Numbered from the stretch's first letter, positions 41,636-53,715 are shown. The stretch: 64,000 nucleotides of DNA from Linyphia triangularis (GCA_963978545.1 OZ021732.1:35983123-36047122); one strand, 5' to 3'. Program-made: numbers and translations. The notes: generated by a model not told the origin, from the letters alone.

Positions 41636-43234
41636 CACCTGTCCCAAAAATATAGACAAAAGCATAAAATACAATACACAGTAAAATTAAGAGTGGATAA
41701 TTTTGTCTATAATTATAAACACTACATAAAACACAAGTTAGGGTTAATTTATTAGAAAAAACAACAAATGCTGAATTTATTTAGAAAAACAGAAAATAAG
41801 TTGTTGTATAATTAAAGACAATATTTGTTTTAAGGGTTAGATTTAAGATTGAGGAACACAGTTACAAATTTTAGAGTTTAATTATGGTTTCATTACCTTT
41901 AATAATTTCAAATACATGGTTTTCCATCGAAAGTACTAAGTTTTGCAGTATATCTGTGGGCAGTTCATACCATGCTTGCTCTCTTGCTGCTTTAAGGTCC
42001 TTTGTCGAAAAATATTGGCGTCCATTTTCATATAATTTTCGTACTAGAAGTCCCCAGACATTCTCCATTGGATTTAAGTCTGGATAAAGCAATGGCCAGT
42101 CCCTAACATTGATATTATTCACGTTGAACCACATATTTGTCGAGTTAGACACACGAATAGGCGTCTTATCTTGATGAAATACACAGTTTAGTCCTTCCAG
42201 CAAATCATGTAGTGGAATAAAATTGACTTCTAATATTTGCTGATAGTCCTGGGAGTTCATTTTTTTGCTACAAGATGCCAAAAATGTTTGTACGTTAAAT
42301 ACAAAACCATTCACCACCTCAAGTCATTACTGATCCTCCACCTTGCTGTCTACTAAAAAAACCCTTCTTGGTTCGCTTCTTAAATCATGATAGTAAAATT
42401 TGTATTCATCTGGCCTATCAAGTTTTTCTCGTCCCTAAATATTGTTGATAGCTACTGATCACTATAAGACATAATTTTCTTTGCCCAGTTTCAACGTCCA
42501 GTTTTGTGGTGTACTTTTAAGCATGGTGTATTCAACATGTTCTCGAAAGTTATTCGTTTAGATTCCAGTATTTTTCTGTGAATGGTATTTTTTGACACTC
42601 CAAAATTGGATGCAATTTGTTGAAATGACATATTTTTTCTAGATGCCATGCTTAGAATGATTCTGTCACTGTGCATAGATGTTATTGTTTGTCAACCAGG
42701 TCTTTTCTTACTGGACAACTTGTTGCTATAATGCAAAATTCTGTAAAGACTTCTTAAATATCTCTTTAAAATCTTGGATATATCTTTCTTTTGATTACCT
42801 TTAAGTTTTAAATCCAAAACTTTGATGATATCCTCTTTCGAAATCTCTCTACCTCTAGGCATTTTATTGAATTTGTGAAAACATCGCTTTGTTAGTTGAA
42901 AACTAGCGAAAAATTAGTTCAAACTAATAGAAGTCCGAAAAGCAGACAGTAAATAATTTTAAGAAATGTAAATAAATAATCTTCAGCTGAAAAAAAAATA
43001 GTTGACAAATAATATTTCTAAGGAAAGTCAGATAATGTCTATATTTATGAGACCGGCAATATTTAATTTTTTAAAAATTTATACACAGTTTTTACTTATT
43101 TTCTAGTACTTATTACAATAAACCAAATAAATAAATTAAAAAATATATTTGAATCATTTCTGAAAATACATGAAAGGTATTTTAGCTTGAGATGTCATTT
43201 TTTTTATCTGTGTCTATATTTTTGGGACAGGCTG
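41636..43234 (-). mobile_element. Tc1-like element (complete, inactive), nested insertion
   Basis: The ends carry matching inverted repeats (CACCTGTCCCAAAAATATAG on the left; complement of CTATATTTTTGGGACAGGCTG on the right) and TA on both sides (41634-41635 and 43235-43236). The length of 1599 bp is usual for a Tc1-like element. The single gene lies on the minus strand. The TIRs differ by one inserted base near the tip. It was inserted into a Transib-like remnant and duplicated the TA there. Confidence 0.92.
41871..42862 (-). pseudogene. Tc1-like DD34E transposase, broken
   Basis: The minus-strand start at 42862 reads MPRGREISKEDIIKVLDLKL, the first helix-turn-helix of a Tc1-like DNA-binding domain. 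The second helix-turn-helix includes SFQQIASNFGVSKNTIHRKI. The catalytic core has FRDEKN (first Asp), FHQDKTPIR (second Asp) and YPDLNPMENVWG (Glu); 34 residues separate the second Asp and the Glu, so it is DD34E. A QQGGGSVM block lies between the first two. Breaks: a TGA after KKRPG (likely CGA), TGA and TAG stops near the NWAKK block, a frameshift near 42415, further shifts near 42320-42365 and a TGA in the VMTW motif. The C-terminal 148 codons (42317-41871) remain open. Confidence 0.92.
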
Positions 43235-43359
43235 TATTTCCGGTCCATGAACTAATATTTTATGCACAGTTGATGGCACATTGAACCATGGATAGAGTTC
43301 TATGTACAGTTTTGTCATTTCCAAACAATATGCCCTAAATACTATGGACGCATCTATTC

Positions 43360-43882
43360 AAAACGATCCCTGAGAGTCATTTGTGCTGCATAGGCCAATA
43401 CTTTTGGAGTTGCTTCTGAATGTATAAATTCTTCAGATGATTTCCAAAATAATCCGAAAATGATCGACCAAATCTTCTATTTAAATATAATTTAAAGAAA
43501 ATACCTTTTCGTCCTTTTTTGTTTTTACTTTGAAAAGAATTTCCGGTTCTGTTGCTGGCTTTCCAATTTTTTCTTATAGGGTTTAAAAATTATATCAATA
43601 TATCATGGATTCAGAATAAATATTGATCCGGACAGTCCGTTTTTTTTTTTTTTTTAAATTTTTTTTTTAAAGTTTTAGATTTTTAAACTAATTTTAAAGC
43701 GCATAGAATCTTGGATATTTAAAAATATTTAAAAAAAAAAAAAAAAATTGCTTCTTATAAATTTATAGTTTTCTTCTGAACCCTTAAACAAGAAACTACT
43801 TTATAAATTTAAAGGATTTTTAGAAATCTGTAAAAAATATTTTTCTTAACTTTGTTGTATGAGATGTTTGAAACCTATTGGG

Positions 43883-43922
<40 letters not shown>

Positions 43923-44400
43923 ATTTTTATACATTTATACACTGTTCAAATATAAAATCTTCATGTATTTTTTATTATAAATTGAACTGTAATTATAGTT
44001 TAAACAAATATTAATAAATTTGAGTTCCACTTTACGATATTTCCATAGCTATTAACTTTAAAATAATATTATTTTGTTCATTAAATTAGTTTGCAATTCA
44101 TCTAACTAGGCATTTAGATTATATCTCTAATGCAGTTATTAATAAATGAAGTTATTTGTGTTTTGTTTAGAATAGATTTAAATTCAAATCGGCAAGTTTC
44201 ATCAAAGTATGTAAACAGTTTATATTACACAATTAAATTTTCTTTCAAACTATGTAAAAAGTTGGATGACTCAAGGTGACCTTATCAAAGATTTTTACTG
44301 ATATATGTATAAGGTCAAAAAAAAAATTCAGTAAATATTCAAGGTGTTTTTTCAAAAATAGATAAAATGTATTAAAAATTACGCAAAAATTAAGAAAAAG
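43360..44400. other. Possible upstream part of the Transib-like remnant, then A/T homopolymers
   Basis: Minus-strand fragments in 43360-43590 (for example a KPATEPEILFKVKTKK block) look protein-like but shift frame often and could not be placed. 43640-43750 and 43891-43921 are long T and A runs. Confidence 0.4.
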
Positions 44401-44887
44401 ATATGTTACATTCACTAACCACTTGCTATAGTCTCCATAGCAAAATTTTAGTTTTTGATAAAAACAAAAGTGGAAGAGGGTCTGTAAAGAGCAGTCACCC
44501 TGAAGAAAATGTGCGCTTTACTGAAAACGTTTCTGAAAGTTCAAACTTTTACCCCTAACAATTGCCCCGAAAAACTCACAAAGCAGCTGAAAAGGGTGGA
44601 ACCAGATGCTTCAAGATATTTGTAAACATAACCATGTGGTTTAAATAGGAAAATTAAAAAATATTTTTTGGCCAGCTTTTTTGTCATTCTGCTCCACTGT
44701 GCGAAGCGACTTACAGATATCTGTTATATAGCTTACTTGTTCTACGCGATACTGTTCTTGAGAACGTTAACACTAATTTTATCCTTGTTCCTTTTTTATA
44801 TGCATATTTTTAATAAAATATCTCAATCAATACTTCAAAATATAAATATAAGTACTATAAATCCTGCATAATAGACATGACATAACA

Positions 44888-45187
44888 GTGTCAAAAACTA
44901 ATTTCTTCACGAACAACTTAGTTCTACGAGTCTCACTAATGATGTTTACGTTTATCCTACATTTTATTCACGAGTCTGACTCGCGATATACATGTTTGGG
45001 CCAAAATTGTTATCAAGAGTCAGACTCGTCAAAGTACGGCAAGGGTTTAAAAAGTGTTGTTTGTTTTTGTCAATTTCAGAAAAAAAAAATTAAATTACTA
45101 ATACTTTTTAAAATTATTGCTTTTACATATATTTCAATTTCTGTTGGAATTTATTTCAAGAAGTTATTAGGAAATAAATGTGTTTAG
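44888..45187 (+). CDS. 99-codon ORF with two hydrophobic segments, doubtful
   Basis: The frame starts at ATG 44888 and ends at TAG/TAA near 45187. Hydrophobic stretches lie near residues 10-27 and 70-90, with a Cys-containing middle. Its middle spans a 13-bp inverted repeat (ACGAGTCTGACTC at about 44970 and GAGTCAGACTCGT at about 45018). Composition is what AT-rich DNA gives by chance (K, F, I rich). No homologue is recognised and no splice or promoter signals support it. Confidence 0.15.
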   Translation: MSKTNFFTNNLVLRVSLMMFTFILHFIHESDSRYTCLGQNCYQESDSSKYGKGLKSVVCFCQFQKKKIKLLILFKIIAFTYISISVGIYFKKLLGNKCV

Positions 45188-45189
45188 TA

Positions 45190-46260
45190 AAAAAAAAAAA
45201 AATTTCTGAATGAATGGTTAACTTTACAGAGTTTTAGAGAAGATGCATTGTTATGGCTCTTCTTGCAGTTGCATCAGTATTCGCTATAAAAAAGCTATTG
45301 CTGAAAGGATAAAATGCTATAATTATAATCACGGATGTTTAAGAATCAATTAAAAAAATATAAATTAGCTTGGAAAAAAAAATAGTAACAAACCCTCTCT
45401 GATATGAATTATATTGTCATTTAGTCCTTACCGGAGAATGTTTATAGTTATAAGAGAATAGTGACCATATACAACTTTAGACAAATTTAATCACGAACCT
45501 TATATAAATATACTGAATTTAGTTTTAATCCTCATAGTTCTAAAGAAACTGCAGAATCACAATGTTTCTTGCACAAGTTCTATTCTAATACCCATTGAGT
45601 TAGCGAGAAGTTCTTAACTTTGTCTACCATTGTTCAAGACACATAAAACATTACAGGTTGGACGTAGAAACATGTAACGTTTTCGATAATTTATCCTTTA
45701 CACTGTTGTCAACATTAGAACAGATTTACATACAGTGAACACACACGCATACAACCATCACTGTGTCCTCTCTAACATCAATCAAAGAAATGGAGGTTCC
45801 TCCATTCAAATTTGTATAACTTACCAACCACGTTAAGCCACGGAGGACTTCTATGTGTCCCTTCTATAATACATTCATGCAATTCTATAAGCCAAGTGTT
45901 TTGTTACATCCCATCTACTAATGTATATTATAATTTTTATTGGTGTTGATTTGCGGGGAGGGGATGCTTTCTCCAACTTGAATACAATATTTATTGTTTA
46001 GTTCATAAGCATTTACATTTTTATTTAAATATTATATATACACTGAAGTTTATCTGCTTTCAAATCGGTTTAAGGATCTTGTTTGAAACTTTTTTTTTTT
46101 TTCAGGTATTTGAGCATTACAAAATTACTGATATCAGCAATATCTAACTTATCTGTGTAAAATTTAAGGAAAAGATCTAACAATAAAATTAACGCCTTTT
46201 GAGACTCTTGGATTTTAGGATTCTATCTAAATCAGTAGTTTCTTAATTCTTACCTGATAT
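45190..46260. other. AT-rich non-coding DNA
   Basis: No supported feature; 45560-45900 is slightly more complex. Confidence 0.5.
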
Positions 46261-46269
46261 AGAAGAGTT

Positions 46270-46580
46270 TTCTTAGCTACAAAACGTTAGAAACAATGGC
46301 GCATAAAACCATAATAACATCAATACGAAGCTTTTCCATTCTGAACTGGCTCTTTCGCATCATTGAACGAATTCCCCCTTCTGGTTCATTTCTCTATTTC
46401 TTTTTATATGTATTCTTATCCGAACGATCGCCAAACTTTTCCTTTTATCTTCCGCAATTGGCGGACTTCTACAACAGCCACTGACTTCATTATCAATGAA
46501 CTTGGACAGGGGACATGACAAATAGATGAAGGGAAAAAGAAATCCAGGACCAACCGTTCAAGATGCAGTAAGAGACTGAA
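46270..46580. other. GC-richer complex-sequence island
   Basis: Mixed sequence with CGAACGATCGCC and CGCAATTGGCGG blocks and an unrecognised 62-codon plus frame (46296-46484). Candidate conserved non-coding element. Confidence 0.3.
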
Positions 46581-47229
46581 ATAAAGGATAAAAAAGGCAA
46601 AAAATGAGATTTCTTTCTTTTTATTAGTTTGGTACTGACTTGAAGTAGTTCCATTAACACTTTCTTTCCGAGAGTTTGAAAATCTTCACCATCCCTCTAT
46701 CTGATTTTCTTCAGCTTTAGAACTTCCTCGGGAATAGGTCTTTAATTGAACGTTTTTCTTTCTTTTCTACTCTTGAAGACGACTTTGGTTTGCATTCAAG
46801 TAACAGAGTCGACCATTTCATTAATACTTTTTCTCGTGCTATTTTTTTTTTGGTAATTTGAATCTGAGTTTGGTTTTTCCAGAAGACTTCGTGTAAATCC
46901 CAATTTTCTACTTGGATTATTTATACAATATTATATAATCGTCTAGAAAGCTCATTTAAATGTGGATAGAGGACACGTAAAAAGATGATCTCTGGATATT
47001 ATCTACTATAATATATTTCATACTGAAGAACGAAGTGACATAACTGCATCCTTAAATTTATCTGAACCATCAAACAAGAACAATCAATTTTAAAAAGTTG
47101 TTAAAATGTAAAAAAATAGAAAAATTAAATTTTTAATGACAGATCCAATCATATTTACAGATAATTTATTTTTCAAATTATATTGAATGAATACAATTGA
47201 TGATCCTTTTTATGATACTTTTTTTCTTC

Positions 47230-47545
47230 TAAATGTGTATACATTAATGATGATTTCTCATACTTAAAGTTACACATTTATACTAATAAAAGTACCTGAA
47301 TATCTATATACATTAATGATGGTTCCAACTTACACACTTGTGTATGTATACCTCTACACGTTTCTTCATTTGTATACATTAATAATGGATGTTCTAGTTC
47401 CAAGTTATGCACTTGAATATACATACTACTTTAAGTTCCTAAATTAGTATACATAAATAATTGTTGCTCTTTACCCAAGTTATATACTCGTACATTTATA
47501 CTACTATAAACACAGTAACTACTTCTTGCTCTTTACTTAAGTTTT
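47230..47545. repeat. Degenerate tandem repeat, about 4-5 units of ~70 bp
   Basis: The motif GTATACATTAATGATG recurs at about 47237, 47307, 47373 and 47447 with drift. Each is followed by a CCAAGTTA-CACTTG-type segment and a TATACTACT-type segment. The unit length varies between about 66 and 75 bp. Confidence 0.7.
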
Positions 47546-47552
47546 TTAACTT

Positions 47553-47572
47553 AAAAAAAAAAAAAAAAAAAA
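47553..47572. repeat. Poly-A tract
   Basis: A run of about 19 A residues directly after the degenerate tandem array. Confidence 0.8.
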
Positions 47573-48115
47573 GCACTATGTATTGCATTACGATAATTTT
47601 TACTGTCTAAATATAATTACTACGTCAAAATACTCCAATGAATATGCATCATTGCGTCTAGATACATTATTCCAAAAACTATTGTCTATTCTTAATGGAA
47701 ACGTACTTCACTACTAGCTTTCATGTAAGGCTAAGAATGTCAAACTCGGACTAATGGACATATTTACAGAGTGTACCTGCTTTTTAAAACAATACAGAGT
47801 AGAAGCTAAAACTTTCAATGAACATATCAATGCATTGTTTGGCTTAGCCAGTATATCATGTTAATAGTTTCAACTCCCAAATAGTACAAACATATCTCGA
47901 GTACTTTGTGATAGATTTATAGAAAAGTATTTATTAAAATAGGTTAATATTCTTTTATTTAGGTACAAAATTACATTAAAATAGTTCAACTAAGTTTGAA
48001 GCTGAAAGAATGTGCATAAGACAAAAATCCTTTACTTGATTAACCAATTCAAGAGCTCTTCACTCGAGTTTCAGTACCCGCAAAAAAATTGAGGGTCTCA
48101 AAATTATTTCATTCC

Positions 48116-48237
48116 TCATAAATTAAAAAAATAATTCTTTATAAATTAAAAAAAAAATAATTCTTTACAAATTAAAAAAATAATTCTTTTCAAATTAAAA
48201 AAATAATTCTTTACAAATTAAAAAAATAGTTCTTTAT
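48116..48237. repeat. Tandem repeat, about 5 copies of a ~25-bp unit
   Basis: Units of AAATTAAAAAAATAATTCTTTAC-type sequence in direct tandem, differing mainly in A-run length and one or two bases. Confidence 0.93.
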
Positions 48238-48239
48238 CA

Positions 48240-50040
48240 GAATATTTAAATAATGCATACTTTAATTCCTTCAAATATTTTTCAACAGATGATAAAAATC
48301 AAATTATTAATTTTGTCTGAAGGTTAAAAAATATAGTCTAATGAGAGTAATATTGTACAAGGTTAATAATTCATTTAAAGATCAATTATTAAGTAAACAT
48401 AAAGAACGTAATATTAAATTTGTTCTTTTAGAACTTAGAGCATAATTCTATTTAGATAAATTAATTTCAAAATTATTTTAACATTAATTATTACAAATTA
48501 AACCCAATAATAAAATACAAATAAACTTTAATAACATTTACGATATGAATTTAAATTAATTCGAAATAGAAGTTATTCACTAAAATTGACATTCATTCAA
48601 CTGCTTTATGGTTTAATAAAACTTATAAATCATTAAAAACTTAAATTAAAACTTAAAGTCCAGATAAAATTAAGTTAGCTTCATTTTAGTTTTATTTGAT
48701 TTTTTCCCCTTTTGTTATCAGTAAAATGCATTATTAAGTATTTAACACGCATCGCGTTATTAGTGAACAAATAAACAAAGGCTATTTTTGAGAACTTGAA
48801 TAAAAATGCAACTCAAATGAAATACCTAAATTGACATAGGTGGTACATAGGATTGTTAATAGAAGTTGCATTTCCAAATTGTATTTTTGAAAGATTAAAA
48901 TGGGGAGAAATTCATTGTTCCGCGCGCATTATTTCGAATGATTGACATCCCCTTTATTTTAAGAAAATATTAAGGAAAGATTCTGAATTATATAATCAGA
49001 AATTGAAAATACATATTTTGAAAAATGGAAGCGAATAGATACAAATTAATGGTGCATATTTTTATACTTACTCGCTTTAAATAAACGCTGGAGATGGAAA
49101 AAAAATCTTTCTAGATCTAAAAGTATTTCAGATGCAGAAGAATTCCAGTGACAATTTACTTTTGTAAATATGTTTTGAAATAAAATCTTTAGGAAAAGTA
49201 TTTTGATGGATGCTAAACTTATTTAATCGATGCATTATTTTAAAGAAACTTTAATGACAAAACGTTCTCTTTATTGTGACAGGTAAAATATAAATGGTTT
49301 TGAAGGCTATAAATGATGTTGGTAGTTTAGCCTGAAATTTTAAACATGAAAGTAGTAAAAGTATAGTGATACCATGGAAAATGCAAAAGAGACACTGGAT
49401 TTTTTTTTATTTAAATGTAGAAGGGGGAAGGGGGGGGGGGGGGTGAGACGATGAGAATTATTAAAAACATTAAATAATTTCAAATAATTTACATACTGAT
49501 ATGTTGAGAATTTATTAAAAATTATTACGTGCATTTTAGTACTTACTGTTTATAATTGATAAATTTAAAATGGACCTTATGTAATTCGTAATATTGAGTG
49601 AGGACCCATTGCATGATAATACTTATGGTCAATTAAAAAATACCTTTAAAAACAAATTAAAATTTTCTCATTACATTAACTAATAATAATTCACATTTAA
49701 TTTATCCCGTGAGTATAGCGGTTGGCCGTGACTTTGCCGTGCATATTTTTCAAATTGTGTTTTTGGGCAGAACTGACAAAATCCTATTATAATAAGGGAA
49801 AAATAATTACAATCGGAACATTTCAATGTAAAAGAAACTAACGTAATTTCAATAATTTAATAGAGGATCATGTAAAATTATGTGACTTATTGATAGCATT
49901 TCAAAAATTTAGGTCAGATTTTTGGGACCTGTCTGGTAAAATAACAAATATTTATCAGCCAGTTTCTCAATAAGTGCTCTTAAATAAAATTAAAGTGCCC
50001 TAAATATATGCTTTAAAATAGTCTTAATATCTCCTATTGT
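48240..50040. other. AT-rich non-coding DNA with a G run
   Basis: Contains a G-rich homopolymer block at about 49422-49446. No gene is supported. Confidence 0.6.
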
Positions 50041-50047
50041 TGCTTTG

Positions 50048-50191
50048 ATGCTCCGTCGTTTTTTTATGCAGTCTTTGAATTTTCTTCCAAACAAATCACG
50101 TGATACCTACTATCTTCCCAACCTTGCTGAGTGCCTGTATTTGTGCAGGACTTATCGGAGCTTGCGCACACTGCCTAATTGTGATCGCTAG
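50048..50191 (+). CDS. Short ORF in a GC-richer pocket, possible exon or RNA
   Basis: ATG at 50048 to TAG at 50189-50191 gives 47 residues including SLNFLPNKSRDTYYLPNLAE and ending LPNCDR. A TTTTTTTATGCAG sequence ending at 50071 could be a splice acceptor, and AATAAA at 50219-50224 could be a polyadenylation signal just downstream. A second frame over the same bases encodes a hydrophobic segment (VIPTIFPTLLSACICAGLIG) ending at TGA near 50200, so the coding frame is ambiguous. A terminal exon, a transcribed non-coding RNA or a SINE-like repeat are all possible. Confidence 0.25.
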   Translation: MLRRFFMQSLNFLPNKSRDTYYLPNLAECLYLCRTYRSLRTLPNCDR

Positions 50192-50441
50192 TTTGGTGTG
50201 AGTCCCTGAAGTTAGTTTAATAAATGTTCAAACTTCTCTTTATTTACAGTTAGCTGACATGTAATGGAGTGCAGTATAGAATAATGAGAATGTTGCATTG
50301 AGGCCAAAATTCGATACTGGTTCTTTGGGTCTCTAAACGTTTTGGAAGATTCTGAGTAAAAATAAAAATGAGATGCAAACTACATAACTTCGGAAACGAT
50401 CTTGTTACAATGCTGTATTTTTCTTTTATAAGGTATTATCT

Positions 50442-50457
50442 CCCCCCCCCCCCCCCA
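50442..50457. repeat. Poly-C tract
   Basis: A run of about 15-16 C residues in A/T-rich DNA. Confidence 0.9.
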
Positions 50458-50459
50458 AC

Positions 50460-52540
50460 GATTAGAAATTCAGTAAATGTTAATCCTTAAATGTGGACAA
50501 GTGAAGAGATAAAAAGAAACTTAAAACCGTTTAGAAGCAAACATCTTTACCGAAAATGAAACTGTAGGCCACGTGTATATGGTTGCACACGTATGAAGTC
50601 AATTTTAATTGGTAATGTTTAAAAATAATTATCATTTATCTTCTGTCCCTTAGGGGTTTATTTTCTAAGTCAAAATGAAAATTAACAACTATTTTTTAAA
50701 AATCTAATTTGGTTAACTTGCCATTAACTTTTATAACTAATTCTAATCTAGCTAAAATTGAATATCGTTTAAGTAACCGAGTTAAGAATTTTTCAAAACT
50801 CAATTTTATAATAAAATCGTAATCACTTAAACAAGCATTAAAACGAAGACGTTTTTAAGTTATTAAATTTAAAATTAGTGTAAATTATAGTGTAAGTGAA
50901 AATTATACTATATCCCCTCATACTATAATTATGATATCCTCAATTCTAATTTAATATACTAAGGTATTCATTTGAATTTAAATTCAAAGCTAAAATCAAC
51001 CAAACTATAAATATTTTTAAATATTTAATATATAAGTCTGCAAAATATGTCTAAAATCTAGTGGAGATTGAAAGAAAAAATGCAACTGAGCGGTACGTGT
51101 AATGTCAAGTACCTAATAATAAGATTTTACTTCTCAGTGACAAGTATTACAATAAGTGACATAAATCACAAAGAAGCATTTCAAATCTTAAGTTTTATGA
51201 AAATAGTAACGTAAAAAATCTCGCTAACATAAGTGTTGTAATACATACTGAAGACATTGTTTTTTAATTTTAATACTTACAGGAACTTTGTGATTCTTTT
51301 TTTTTAAATATCTGAAAAGCACATGTTATGTAAGAAGTTTCAAAGAAAATTTAATTTAATTAACGCAATTTAAGTGTCAAAACTTATGAATTAATATCCG
51401 GTTCCCAAGCAAAAGGATTATTTTAATAATTAATTGTAGAAAATGATACTAATCTTCAAGATGTTGTTTAAAGACCCTTCAAGTGGAATTAATGAAAGTT
51501 TTTCAAGGGTGAAGCAAAATACCCGGAGAAATTATACAAAAAGGCATTTTGAGTCTATCGCTATTAATCAAGCTTTAACATAGACATTTAAAGCTTTGTA
51601 AAGAAATAAAAATAATATTTTAGGAAAATACAGGACGTGCACAAAAAAATTAAATTGTATCAATGAAATGTTAAATGGAAGAACTCTAGTTTTCATTCAC
51701 CAGAATCTACAACTTTCAAAGAAATCTCATTTAAACTTTAAAAGGATAACGCATTTTTGCTATTAAAACGCTCGTTTTTGGTGAAACCAAGAAATTTTAT
51801 GATAAAAATAAACTTCACCTTTGTATGCAGAAAAGGAAATCCTTATGAGATAAATTGCTTTTCGTGATCCTGAAAAATGAATCAACCACTAGAATGATGC
51901 GATTAAAAAGTGAGCTTGAGCGGTAGTCTCTTCCTTAATGATGTTGATTTTTTTTTTGTTAAAAAATAATCTTATTTTTAATTTTCATTCATCAACTGTC
52001 TTGGAACATAGAAATACTGAAGGGTAGCTGGATGTAATTATTTTTGAGACTCTTTAAGAAATAATTTATCTAAAAATTTTACCAGAGTGTAATCTCTTTT
52101 TAAGTTATAGTTGGATAGTTTAAAAAAAAGAAAATACTATATGGCTTAAAAATCTCACGAAAAATACTGTGAGATTTCAATTTCAACTTCATAACTAAAT
52201 TTTATTAGATTTCACTTTTAATAAAAGTTTTTAATAACTATTATTTAGCTTTTTTAGAATTCTTGAGAAATCATTTCAATATAAACTACTAATCTAGGTA
52301 TATAAAAACCCTACTTTTCAGAAACGTAAAAAATTGAATTCCTTGGTAAGTGAATAGATATACTATAATAAATATTAAAAAAAAAGTTTAAGAGAATATT
52401 ATCCCTACTTTTCGTGTATAAACATGTTGTTCAATAAGACGAGGGAGTTATATAATGGGTGTTCTGAGATCTGAATACTTGAAAACATTTAAGTGCCAGT
52501 TCATAATTGAGCTACGAAATTTTACCATGAAGAAATTGAA
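50460..52540. other. AT-rich non-coding DNA
   Basis: No supported feature in about 2 kb. Confidence 0.6.
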
Positions 52541-52580
52541 CCCGAATATTATATTGTAAGATTTAGTGGTAATTATAGAC
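52541..52580. repeat. 40-bp direct repeat, copy 1
   Basis: CCCGAATATTATATTGTAAG followed by ATTTAGTGGTAATTATAGAC recurs at 53676-53715 with only two differences. The copies are about 1.13 kb apart in the same orientation. They could be ends of an LTR-type or other element, or a recently dispersed short repeat. Confidence 0.9.
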
Positions 52581-52639
52581 TTTATCTGCTTTAATATTTG
52601 ATGTAGATTGACTACCTAATGCAACATAGACATTCATCG

Positions 52640-52980
52640 CAGTCTTCATTTCATATGTTCAACAAAAGTAAGTAAAAAAGTTCAGAAAAGTTCAGTAAGT
52701 AAGAAGGACATTTTCTTCAGTTGCTCAATTTTCTTACATGGAAAGTGCGATGCATAGTGTTATCCTTGTTTTCTCCATTGAAATCTCTAGAAATAGTATA
52801 ACTCATTTCACCATTTTTAGTCTTTCGGAAATTGAGAAAACCTTTTAGGCGGAAACTAAGTTTCATGGTAGCTCCATATATCCACGTAAAATGGACTGCA
52901 GCTTGTCTTGACATCACGAGCTTTGAAGGTTCCATCCGTATTATTGAGATAAGAATGGAATCTAAAACATATGAAATTTA
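52640..52980. other. Complex-sequence island between the 40-bp direct repeats
   Basis: Contains a 72-codon minus frame (52717-52935) with no recognised motif, in sequence less A/T-simple than its surroundings. Its position between the direct repeats leaves open that it is the interior of an unrecognised element. Confidence 0.25.
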
Positions 52981-53675
52981 AAGCATAATTAAGTAGAACA
53001 TCAAAAAAACTTTCCATAAGTTGATATAAAGACGGGGAACTAGAACATTAAATTATCTTAATGGTGTCAATTTTAGTGTTACAAACCGCAAGGTCATAAA
53101 TGGAATATTTATAAAATCACTTCTACTTCTGTCCATCTTCTCGTCCGAAACAATATAAATTAAATAAGGCAGGAACTATTTGGATAGTTTAAATCAAAAT
53201 TGGTACACAGCTATTTCAGCTATACTTATATTTAGATGATTAAGAAAATTAAAAAAAATTATGTTCCTTTTTAGTTTTATAACTGTTTTTCTAATAATTT
53301 TTTTTTTCTATAATAACATCGGATTTGTTACGGATAACCGAATCTGCATGGAAATATTTCTCAGGAAAAAAAAAAAGAGTTCAAGGTGAATATAATATTA
53401 CATTAATTAGTTTTGAATATGCGATTATCAAAAAAAATTGGTGAGTAATTACTAACAGTAACTTATCGGATGTGGTTTGCTCGGGATGTATCATTTCTAC
53501 TTGACCGTTTTTTTTTTTTTTTAATTTTTTATGTCATAATTTGATAATAAACTAACAAATGAAACGTAGATTTTTATTGCTCATTTAAATATAAACTTTC
53601 TTTTTATTTAAAAAAAATAATAAAAGTTAGATTTAAACAAAATTTCAAATAATGAAAAAGCATGCACAAAAATCA

Positions 53676-53715
53676 CCCGAATATTATATTGTAAGATTTA
53701 ATGGTAATTATAGAT
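53676..53715. repeat. 40-bp direct repeat, copy 2
   Basis: Partner of 52541-52580, differing at two positions (A for G at the GTGGTAA block and T for C at the end). Confidence 0.9.

Larger units (their letters stand above)
41308..43353 (-). pseudogene. Transib/RAG1-like transposase C-terminal remnant, split by a nested Tc1-like element
   Basis: Read on the minus strand, 43353-43236 encodes LYIELYPWFNVPSTVHKILV followed by HGPEI. After the inserted element, 41633-41308 continues VKNALMPLRMLTKETxEALN, then KDIKKHREAFSRKF, a LLLVSDRVISSLRKLP block and an acidic tail ending DDPFPLSDL before TAA at 41308. This order (YPW, HKxLxHG, SEExxEARNKDxRxxR, SRK, SDPxISSLRKLP) is what I recall for arthropod Transib-type transposases, whose end aligns with RAG1 around its catalytic Glu. 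Stops at the Q of ETxEAL and after SRKF, plus at least two frameshifts, show it is dead. Upstream coding may extend to about 43590 but is unclear. The Transib assignment is from memory of motifs; the transposase nature is more certain than the family. Confidence 0.6.

Noticed and set aside
41884..42087. Plus-strand ORF opposite the nested Tc1-like transposase
   Set aside because: Antisense shadow of the conserved DD34E region.
44450..44650. Possible helix-turn-helix transposase fragment (HPEENVRFTENVSE)
   Set aside because: Only a short stretch resembles known linkers; neighbouring residues and frames do not continue the match.
44888..45187. 99-aa ORF as a real membrane protein
   Set aside because: Biased composition, no homologue recognised and no supporting signals; kept only as a doubtful feature.
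49700..49760. tRNA-like 5' half (TATAGCGGTTGGC resembling an A box)
   Set aside because: No matching acceptor stem, anticodon stem or B-box (GGTTCGA) follows within tRNA distance.
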